From positions 806,001 through 870,000 of the forward strand of contig JARWIR010000093.1 in NCBI GenBank assembly GCA_029959085.1: a stretch of DNA of 64,000 bases. The letters run 5' to 3'. The translations under genes and the position numbers were made by a program. The notes beneath the pieces are model-generated. The model was not told the origin of the DNA and did not search any database. It worked only from the letters and a program-made list of their open reading frames with translations. Shown here piece by piece: positions 1 to 8,835 of this stretch. How positions within the stretch are numbered: position 1 is the first letter of the stretch; the number at the start of each line of letters is the position of its first letter. Origin of the DNA: Nemophila menziesii (Eukaryota > Streptophyta > Magnoliopsida > Boraginales > Hydrophyllaceae).

Positions 1-1689
1 AAGAGAAGATGGAGGAGCGTTTAACGAAATTTGAAGCAGCTCAAAGATTCCTTAGTCAATGATGTGGCACAAATCAATGCTAATCAAGTGCACATCATGA
101 AACTCCTTGAGCAATTAACGAAAGGTCCAGCAAATCCAACCTTGGATTTCAATGATGCGAGGCAATAGCCTCGAGAGTATGTTCTCTTTCTTCCTTACCA
201 TTTCTGTAAATATGTTTATCTGCTAATTTTAATTTCTGTTTTTCGAGTCTTTTTCGAGTCGTGGGGACACGGCTCATTTTTGAGTTGGGGGCGTGGGGAT
301 TCGTTGTCTCTCATCTCCATTTTTCTGTTTTTAGGTAGAAATTAAAATTTTTGATACATGGGAATTAGATGTAGAGTGTGTAGCTTGAAAGCATAAGCTC
401 AGGGGATTAATGATAGTAAGTAGTATGTTTATGAGCTATGTATTTGTATGCTTTGAGTATTTGTAGGAAAACACACGTTGATAGTAAAGAAAAGATTAGT
501 GAGCAATGCGATAGAAAGTATGTTCGATCTCAGGGAACCTTGAGAAGTGTGTAGGCCGTGAGATCCAAGCTAGTTGAAAAACCATTTGATGAAAGTGCTA
601 AAGGTAAGAAAATAACGAAATTACATAGTGTAGAAAGTGATTAAGGCGGTTCTTTCATATTGAAGCCTTTTTATACCTTCTCACCTTGTGATTTTTGAGT
701 TTATATGCTATATCCTTCTCAGCCCCTTCTAGCCTTTCTAAATCCATTTTATTGAAACACGTTATAAGCCATATCCCTTTATAGGACTTTTCCATATGAC
801 CCGCACTCGAATCGCGATGCATAAACAGTTGTTTTAGAGCTTGAGTTTGGGGTGGTGGGTCCACCATTATGGGAATTGTTATTGGGTTGGGATTTTTGAG
901 CTTATTAATTGTGCTTTGTGCTTTATATTGATGATGTTTCACAGATTTTTATTGTAACCCTTTGCCGGGGTAATAGTGAATGAAAAAGAAGCTACGAGCT
1001 AATTTTGCCAACAAGGGCATTAAAAGAAAAAAATATATATATGTGAGAAAATAGCGTGATATCTCAACATTAAAAGAGAGTCATAGCTATAGAAAAAATT
1101 AATTTGAAAAGAAAAGAAAATATATATATATTCGGACCGGCAAAGTGGATTTTTATGTGAACATCTTAAGCTTTAATTGGGTTATTGGGGATGATAAATT
1201 GTGCATCAAGGAATTCATTGGGCTGAGTGAGAAACGTTTTATGAGAGTAACTCAAGCTCTAGTGAGGAGAGAGCCAAAAGCTCACTCCAAATTATCCAAA
1301 TATACTATCATACCGTCCCTAAGCCTACATTACAACCTTAAAGACCTTTTGATTCTTTGCTATGTAATTGAGAAGTGATTGAGCCATTAGAGAGTAGTTA
1401 AGTGGAGCTTTGAATACTAGTGAAAATCGATGAACAATCTATAGCTCTCTTGGGGAACTGAGTAAAGTCCCAATCCTTCTTACATTGCGAAACTAATCTG
1501 ATCTTGAATTCAAGCCGTGTTGACTGTGGATATGAGAAGTGTACAGGTATGTAGTTTATAAATATTATTGCATGAAATTTTCTGAGTTCTTTGCTTTAGG
1601 TTTATTCTATATATTCTGCTATGTTTTTCCCATTGTATTGAGAATTTTATAAGTGTGTATTTATAGACTTCCCTTTATTTTTATCTTTA

Positions 1690-1708
1690 TTGTATCGGGA
1701 CGATACAA
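1690..1708 (+). repeat. Hairpin directly upstream of polypurine tract (element 1)
   Basis: Perfect 8-bp stem TTGTATCG / CGATACAA with a GGA loop, ending one base before the polypurine tract. The related element at 58363-64000 has the same structure at the same place with different stem bases but full pairing. Confidence 0.85.
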
Positions 1709-1725
1709 CTTTGAGTTGGGGGTCT
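1709..1725 (+). promoter_or_regulatory. Polypurine tract (plus-strand primer site) of LTR element 1
   Basis: Tract CTTTGAGTTGGGGGTCT lies immediately before the LTR start TGATGTC. By analogy with LTR retrotransposons this is where plus-strand DNA synthesis is primed. The same tract, TTTGAGTTGGGGCTCT, precedes the LTR of the element on the right of the window. Confidence 0.7.
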
Positions 1726-3258
1726 TGATGTCTCCTCATTTGTGATAGATTAATGTTAGGAGGAGACATCATTTTTAGTGATTTAGAAGTCATTAATGTC
1801 GATTTTCTTGAGAAATAGTGCACTTTCCTATTTTGAGTCTTGATTTAGTAAAATAATATTTTTAGAGCATATTGGGTTTAATTATTTATTTAGTGTGTAG
1901 CTTTAAAGATAATTATGGAGATTAATTAGAGTCCAAGTCAAAGACTACAACTTATGGAAAGAGATTTGCATGGTAATTGGAGATAAGGAAACAAAAACTA
2001 AAAAGATGGAAAAGGAAAAGCTGCCTAATCTAGGATTCTGCAGTACACGCCTAAAGAAGTGCTATTTTACCCAAGAAATAGGCCGATTTTGGTAATTTCC
2101 TTTCATAGGGACAAAGATAATTATGTCACTATTCTTTTGGTATCTTATGGAGCCCAAACCAACCAATAACGAAGAAGATATGCTCAAAACGGTCCAGCAG
2201 TGTTTATCTTTATTTCCATACGAATTTGAGTTGGGCTAGAGGTCCAATACCTTACCTCTTCCTCAAGAAAACGGATTAGGTCTTCTAAACATCTATAAAT
2301 ACACCCTTATATCACTTGTAAAATCATCCTTGCTTAGTTGAAAACCTTATAATTATTCCTTAGTCATTGTAGAGAGCAAGATGATGTCTTTTGTAATTTC
2401 TTTTAGTTTATTTCCATCAGGTATGAACTAAACTCCCCATAGCTTGGGTTTTGCATAATGTATAATCTATGAATTCTAATTCTTTTATCTAAGTTTCTTT
2501 GGGAATTATATGTTTTAATTTGATATTAGCTTCTTACTTAATATTTGTTTATGTGTTTTGATTTATTGTCTTTCGTAGAACTGATCACTTTAGGATTGTT
2601 TTAATAGTAGTTAGATGGTCTCCTTGACAGGGTGTTTAACTATTGAACCACCACATAATGTCTAGTGTCGATATTATTTCTGACAAAACATGATTCTAAC
2701 TAGATAGTCATTAGGGTTTGTTTTAACCACCATATCACCAATGATTGCAGTATTTGCTTAGGGCCTTAGTAGCGTTTGATAACCCTATTTGAAATCACTT
2801 CTTGGTTGTGCCGTAGCCCCCTTAGTCGCTCTCAAGGTCTAAGGTATGGGAATTTAGAATCCTGACTAAGTATACCAAGAGCTAATATTCTCCCTTATTA
2901 ACTAGATTTATAGATAGAATTAGAAGGATTAATGCATACTAGCAAAACCTGAGCTATACTTCTCATCTCATATTTCTTATCTTTTATTTTATTGTCTTTA
3001 TTTTCCTAGTTTTAATTAGTTTTAATTCTTAATTTCGAAAATTTGTTCCCTTTAATTTACTGTCTTCTAGTTATTTACTTTTACTCGATATTCCTACTCA
3101 CACGTATAACACACTTAAGTCCCTGAGAACGAACTTAACTTATCATTAAAACTTGCATACGTCATGTAATACTTGCAGTACTGTGCCTGTCTAGGGTGAG
3201 AGTGCGTAGTTTCTTGGCTTAATTTTATCTTATTTTTATCACACCCTAGGCGACACCA
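1726..3258 (+). repeat. 3' LTR of element 1
   Basis: Begins TGATGTCTCC directly after the polypurine tract. The first 12 bases (1726-1737) are inverted-complementary to 1760-1771, forming a terminal hairpin. Length of about 1.53 kb is close to the 1569-bp LTR at 58363-59931. It contains no ORF of note. The right border is inferred from a CA dinucleotide near 3258 and from where the LINE relic starts. Confidence 0.65.
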
Positions 3259-3259
3259 T

Positions 3260-4850
3260 GGGACATCAACCATAAGAAAAGAATTCACTGAATAACATCG
3301 AAGAATGTTATAGCAAAATCCATTGGAGGAATCGGGTACAAAGATTTAAAAAATGCTGCTTTACGGGCTAACCAAGCATGGAGACTCCTCAATAATCTGA
3401 GTTTCCTGGCAGTTAAGGTCCTTAAAGGCATTTATTTTCCAAAATCGTCCATGTTGGATACAAATAATTCAAGGAAGTGGTCTTGGAGTTGGGCTAGCGT
3501 ATTTAAAGGGATGCAACCCGTACAAAATGAGTGTATTTGATAAATTGAAAATGGACTTACGGTTAACATTTGGCACTAGAATGGAATCACCAAAAGAATG
3601 TAATCTTTTCAGGGTAGCTCACCTGTTTAATCATAATATAATTGGTTGGTACACCGGTACAGTCTTTATTATTTGTCCTAGAGAGATGGATAATGAAATT
3701 ATCAATATCCCAATAATGCTATTGGACTAAGAAGACAATATCATTTGACCATTTACAAAAGATAGAAACTACTCTACAAAATTTGAGTATCATTGTCTTG
3801 TCCAACAAGAAATCCAAAGAGAGTGTCAATTGTCAAGGATGGGCGAAGATAATAAAAGCGTAATCAGGAGAATTGTTTGGAACTCTAATGATCCGTAAAA
3901 AATAAAATATTTTGCATGGAGACTATGTAATGAACCCATTCCAGCAAAAGTTAATCTCCGCAAGAGGAAATCTATGGAAAACAAAAAATTTGAGTGGTGT
4001 GAACTGGGTAAGGAATCGATTGAACATATTTTTCTTAAATGTCCTTTTAGTGGAGGAGTTTTAGAATCATCTTCAATGCAAGTTAAGATCAACTAAGACT
4101 ATGGTAGGAACATTAGAGATTGGATTATCAAGACGATCGATACCTATGCGGAAAATGGATGGGGTCGGAGGAAAGTGTGCGCCTATATTCTTTGTTTACT
4201 TTGGAACATTTTGAAGAATAAGATGCAAGGTTTTTTCGATAAGAAGATGTAGGTTGTAACTGAATTTGTTAAAAAAAACAAATAAGCTCATTAATGAGTT
4301 TTTTTATACAGAAACCGAAGCTAAAGGTGAGGATGTTGGCGTGAATAACTTTCCGGTGAAGACAAATAATCATGTTCTTGATGATGAAGTTGAGACGATT
4401 TGGGTTACTGATGCCTCTTTCACCAAAAAGTGGGAAATAGCGGGAATTGCGTCAATTACAATTAAAAAGGAGAGAAATGTCATTCACAGGGTTGCAAAAC
4501 AATGTAAAATTAAGTCTTGTATTGAGGGGGAAGCCTAGGCCATCTTAATGGCTATGCAAACAGTTGTTGACCTCGACTTTCGAAATTGCTCTACTCCGAT
4601 AACCTTGAAACCATATAAGGTATTTCAGCCGATTGTGATAGAAACCTGGAAATAGATGAAGAAATTTCCAGAATAGAATATTACATGTATTAAGAGGTAG
4701 TAATGGAGTTGCCAACTATTTAGCTAAATGGAACTTGAATCTGTCTGGTTGGAAAGCATCTCGCTGGTTAATAGTTTTAACTACTTTAATAATTTATGTA
4801 ATAAAAGTGGAGTTGGTTATGCTTAATCCTTGTTTTTTTACATACATCGT
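3260..4850 (+). mobile_element. Decayed LINE (L1/RNase H clade), 3' half
   Basis: Frameshifted remains of ORF2. From about 3290 it reads NVIAKSIGGIGYKDLKN, then NQAWRLLNN and VLKGIYFPKSS, the post-RT segment of plant L1 ORF2. Around 3885-4050 are remnants of the zf-RVT region (FAWRLCNEPIPAKVNLRKR, then CELGKESIEHIFLKC). At 4266-4538 lies an RNase H start with the VTDASF motif and EGEA, then a stop; YSDNLETI and the ANYLAKW motif follow in other frames. It is the same family type as LINE D at 42331 (compare IGGLGFKDF and LLKGIYF). No intact ORF remains. LTR element 1 sits at its 5' side. Confidence 0.8.
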
Positions 4851-4892
4851 ATGCTTAAAGCTGAAGTTGATTAACTACATCAACTAAAATTC

Positions 4893-6612
4893 TCATTGGG
4901 AGTCTAAAACTAGTATAGGAACTGTGCAACCACTCCTATCCCTAGTTATACTATCCCATAAAAAATCTGGTAGATCATCAAACGCACTTGGACCCTCGCT
5001 CAACTTCTCTCATTTTTTAGCCAATAAATCCGCACATGTATTAGCTTTGCGATAAATGAATGTATCTCGAACCTTGGGCGACTCTTTAGCATCTCATTAC
5101 AATCTCGGCTAATATGACAATTCCAACTCTTTGAGCTACCATCTCCCTTCACTAGCGCATGAAGCTCTCTCGAGTCGGTCTCGATATATATCTCTTTAAT
5201 GCCCCGACTTATCACCCAACTCAACCCATAATGTAGCGCTAACAATTCTGAGGGCAAAGACAATCCACTACACAAGATCCCAGAAAACCTGCAATGAAAC
5301 CTCCTTCTTCATCTCTTATTAAGCCTCCTATACCGGCTTTTACCCGAGTTAAATCAAAGCTCCCGTCTATATTCAACTTCATTTTGCCATGAGGTTTCAC
5401 CCACTTGATTAGTTTGTTTTTCGCTGATCTTATTACGCCTTCATCACACTCTTTTCCGAACGCTGCAATAAAATCCCCAGCCAATCTCACAACATCCGTT
5501 TTAAGTTCATCAATTCTAGGAATTTTGGTCGTATTTTCAAAGAGTGTCTCATTCCTTCTTGACCAAAGAATACTTACAGTTGCAGCAAATATAAGTTTCC
5601 ACTCCAAACCGCCATACATTCCCTTTATACTTAGATTCAAGCGCAACCAGCTCTTCACACTATGATCAGAAGTTTCTGTTCTAGGCTGCTCTAGTCCGTT
5701 TCTCCCACTGTTCCGCGTGGTCTGCTCAGTAAGCGCCTGATGGAGCTGCTGCAGTTCGCGAGGAAAGGTCATCTCCGTAGATGTTGTATCTTTTGTCGGA
5801 GCTGCACCTGCACAGGATAACACATCAGTAAACTCTGATGCATTATTGGAGTTCGAGCAGCTGCCATTCAGCAGATTTGGATCCTTGGAAATTGCAGTTC
5901 TCAGATCTTTTCCTGTCAATCCCATTTCTCGCCACATAATTCTTGCGACTTTACAGGTTAGTAAAACATTTTTCAAATCTTTCGTTACAGCCCGACAAAT
6001 TTCACATTCTTTACTTTCAATGACACTTCTCCTGTATAAATTAATAGTTGTAGGTAGGCGATCACGAACAATCCTCCATAGCAACACTCGAAATTTTTGA
6101 GAGCATTTCAAACCCCAAATAATCTTCCAACTAAACGTTGAATCCGGTACGCTCTCCACCAAGTGCGCATAAGTAGATTTCACTGAAAATCGATGCGAAG
6201 ATTCATGTAGCCATTTATGATTCACCTCCAGTGACCCATCTTTCACAAGGACCCATGTTTTAAGTATACTAGCACTAGGTATAATAGCCTTACAAATACT
6301 CAAATCATTCGCCTTAATCTCACGCTGAAATATTCCAATTATAAGATATTTATGTTTAAAAATCTCAACCCATGCAACCCTTTGATTCTGAAGAAGTTTC
6401 CACCCAAGTTTTGCAAGTAAAGCGAGATTAAAATTCTTAGCACCGTGCAATCCCAAACCACCATTTGATTTTGGTGTACAAATTTGGTCCCAAGCGACCC
6501 ACTGTATTTTCCGTTTCTCATCTGAGGTTCCCCATATAAAATCCCGAGTTATTCGATCTATCTCATTACACACATACACCGATAACTTCATCACTTGCAT
6601 TTGATATTGCAC
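4893..6612 (-). mobile_element. Decayed LINE of a different L1 lineage, 3' half
   Basis: ORF2 C-terminal part on the minus strand. Frame 6612-5239 (457 aa) contains post-RT text such as IQWVAWDQICTPKSNGGLGL, a zf-RVT core (SQKFRVLLWRIVRDRLPT, CEICRAVTKDLKNVLLTC) and the start of RNase H (KMKLNIDGSFD, GGLIRDEEGGF). A frameshift near 5260 moves the rest of RNase H to 5275-5000 (SELLALHYGL, EIYIETDS). The ORF end, FDDLPDFLWDSITRD, stops at TGA 4893-4895. RNase H acidic residues D, E and D are visible. The family differs from LINEs A-E. It has lost the endonuclease and most of RT, so it is an inactive relic. Confidence 0.85.
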
Positions 6613-7060
6613 TCAACACCGATTGAGCAAGAATAATTTGTCCAGCTAATATAAAATAAAGGATTATTGCCCAAGAAAACCTCAAGTTAGAATTAATTCC
6701 CTCTCACCCCAATCATTATTTTTTGTCCATAAAAGGCACACATATTTTTGCTTTTTCATTTTCTTTTCCAATAAAAGAGTCGTTTGAGTTATGTGAAGCT
6801 TCCCACTACTCAAACGTTGAGTAATGGGAACCTTTCCACTACTCAAACTTTGAGTAATGGAAAGTTTCCCATTACTTGTTGTTCTTTAAAAAAGACGGTG
6901 TCTTTAATGAACAAGGATATAAGGTGGCAGGTGCCTATTGGGCATTAACCCAATAATAAACCCCTAATATATTTTGGACTCTAACCGATCACCCCTTATT
7001 CCCCTTACTCATGGTCACCTCTATCATATCACACTTATATTCATTGTCAATGACTCACAT
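6613..7060. other. Intergenic spacer with nested hairpins
   Basis: No coding signal. AT-rich and transposon-derived in look. The only structure is a pair of adjacent hairpins at 6800-6864. The right border is where the EXO84C duplicate begins, at a TCTAACGTTAGA palindrome (7060-7071). Confidence 0.5.
6800..6864. repeat. Two adjacent imperfect hairpins
   Basis: 6800-6830 has 14-bp arms TTCCCACTACTCAA / TTGAGTAATGGGAA around ACG. 6832-6864 has 16-bp arms CTTTCCACTACTCAAA / TTTGAGTAATGGAAAG around C. Each has one mismatch, at the same place. A third arm, CGTTTGAGT at 6781-6789, can pair with 6807-6815, so alternative foldings exist. It resembles the core of a MITE or foldback element, but no terminal repeats or TSD were identified. 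Confidence 0.7.
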
Positions 7061-8058
7061 AGTCTAACGTTAGAAGAGCATCTTAACATGGGTTTTAGCT
7101 ACTCGAAATGGAAAAAGAAAAAGAGATAAACTAGTAAACAATTTCTGAGCTAATACCCATATCTAAGTCATGTGTCTGCCTCAGAGCATGCACGTAATAT
7201 AATCTGCAGCAAGTATAAACATAAAAAACTTAAAGTAATAATAAACATAAATTTATCTTAAAACATTATCTCCTCCATACTTCCTAGTCTAAAAACCACA
7301 CATAAATTAACATAATATTCCATAAAAACTCAATTCTCAGAATCCGTAAAAACAGGACTATCCAAATCCCCCATTTCCGCAGAAGCAAAAGAATCCGTAT
7401 CATCATCATCATCATCATCTTCTTCTCCTTCTAAAGAAGAAAGTGAAGAAGGAGAAGCTTCAGAATCAGAAATTATCTCATCATGTAAAATCATATGATC
7501 TTCATCAATCTCAGATGTATCTGAACCAGACACTCCAAGTAATAGTTTATTTATCGCCCCTTTAGCCGTTTCCACAAAATATTCATCTTCCGGCAATGCA
7601 CTACAAATATTTCAAAATTAACCAAACCCTTACATATAGGGACTAAAAGTGCAATTATAAATATTTACCTTAACGGATCAATCCCTCTAGCAGAAAAAGT
7701 TCTAATAGCACGAGCAATAATATCCGAAGCTATCTGATGCACTTGTCTTGACGGATAACCCGCAAATCTCGCAATTTCGACCGTGAAATGCATATCGAGT
7801 ATCAACTACCAAGTAAAATAGAGTCAAACATTAAAAATCGTAAAAAAGAAAAACAAAAAAAGTACAAACCTGTTGTAAACCCTGTGGTTGAAGAGGAATA
7901 GAAAGATCCTCTAAAACACTCCAAAACTCAGATTCATTAGATAACCATATTACAACTGTTTCAGTTAATCTAGCCAGTAAAACCTTTTGTAATCTCTCTC
8001 TTCCCAATAATACATCTCCAGCTACTGTAGCTAATTGTTGAAGCTTCCCAAATAATGC
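7061..8058 (-). pseudogene. EXO84C 3'-terminal duplicate (last three exons)
   Basis: Near-identical genomic copy of the last three exons, introns and 3' flank of the EXO84C gene at 24694-28916. Exons are 8058-7870 ([18 protein letters not shown], then [13 protein letters not shown]), 7805-7669 ([18 protein letters not shown], then [10 protein letters not shown]) and 7600-7330 ([20 protein letters not shown], the acidic DDDDDDD tract, stop TCA at 7330). Splice sites and reading frame are all preserved, so the copy is young. Homology stops exactly at the 5' edge of the first of these exons. There is no promoter, no start codon and no N-terminal 560 residues. Homology starts at a palindrome near 7061 and matches 22895 onward. 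It could be transcribed from a neighbour, but by itself it encodes no complete protein. Confidence 0.9.
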
Positions 8059-8217
8059 ATAGAGATGGTAAGTGTTTTTGAGTTTCGATATTGCACCTTT
8101 GATGTTAGAGTGGGACCTGAAACCAAGATGCTAATGAAGTCCTGTTTTTTCCTGGTTACAGGTTGAAGTTATAGCTGAATCCACACCATTATAAATCACA
8201 TTGAAGAAAGTAATGGG
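8056..8217 (+). repeat. 160-bp intron-like module, copy 1
   Basis: Closely similar to 35664-35824 (only scattered substitutions). On + it looks like exon-intron-exon: ATG then GTAAGTG (8068), a CTAAT branch-like site, a pyrimidine tract and TTACAG (8161), giving a 94-bp intron. It abuts the EXO84C fragment with a TGC microhomology. The second copy abuts a GPN3 fragment. Confidence 0.8.
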
Positions 8218-8835
8218 GAATGGTGTAGTTTAAGGGACACATTTTGTGTACTATATATAATACTTACATAGTAGTAGTGTACAAACTGAGTTTGTTGTAG
8301 ATTAATTTTTCAACGCAACATTGCAATACTTATGATGGCAATTAAAACTACTCATTATCTATAAAAACTTGCTTAACAAAGATGGGAATTTTAGTTTCAG
8401 TTTTTTTTCATGGCAGAGAACAAATCTAAATTTATACAAAGGCGTAGCAAAGAACCGGAAATAATTAGCAGAATCTAAAAAAAGAAGTGTGTAAATATAA
8501 TAAAATAAACAACAGTATATTTTAGAGAGGCATGGCTGAATCACATGCCATTCTCTCCAATTTCCCAATCCAAAAAACATGGTATCAAGACAGACAAACA
8601 GTAACTTCATTAAAAAGAAAAGAAAGAAACAAGTAGATAATGAACAAAACAAGAATTGTTGATCCGATCAAACATATGTAACAGCAACCTTCCACGATCA
8701 TCACCTACAAATTCCTGTTAAGACAAATAAAGTTTTATTACAGTATTAGCAATTGAATACTAAATACAAAATTTAGGAGTAGAATTTAGAAAAATATGAA
8801 TTTACTTTTAGATAAGCCACAACCAACACACCTGA
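8218..8835. other. Intergenic spacer, 3' side of the NLR gene
   Basis: No convincing coding sequence. A-rich and T-rich tracts near 8390-8480 and 8740-8800 probably include the 3' UTR of the NLR gene, which is read right to left and stops at 8836. No polyadenylation site can be assigned with confidence. Confidence 0.45.

Larger units (their letters stand above)
1..3258 (+). mobile_element. LTR retrotransposon 1 (large, LARD-like), 3' part
   Basis: 3' portion of an LTR element whose 5' end lies outside the window. Bases 1-170 retain a decayed coding stretch reading MEERLTKFEAAQ, then NDVAQINANQ, a coiled-coil-like gag remnant ending at TAG. Bases 171-1708 look non-coding. A polypurine tract (1709-1725) is followed at 1726 by an LTR starting TGATGTCTCC. 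The internal part matches, in reverse orientation, the element at 58363-64000: the same TCGAGTCGTGGGGACAC segment, the same hairpin and polypurine tract, the same LTR start. No reverse transcriptase or integrase is seen. It interrupts or abuts a LINE relic on its right. The right LTR border (CA near 3258) is a best guess, because the other LTR is out of view and no TSD can be tested. Confidence 0.75.

Noticed and set aside
1145..1378. 77-codon + frame in LTR element 1
   Set aside because: Lies in the non-coding interior between the gag remnant and the polypurine tract; element 2 does not keep it.
5405..6100. Plus-strand frames of 84-86 codons over the LINE relic
   Set aside because: Antisense shadows of the minus-strand LINE ORF2 frame; codon pattern and homology belong to the minus strand.
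7330..7600. A stand-alone small acidic protein gene
   Set aside because: It is the terminal exon of the EXO84C duplicate; it has an acceptor site at its 5' edge and no start context.
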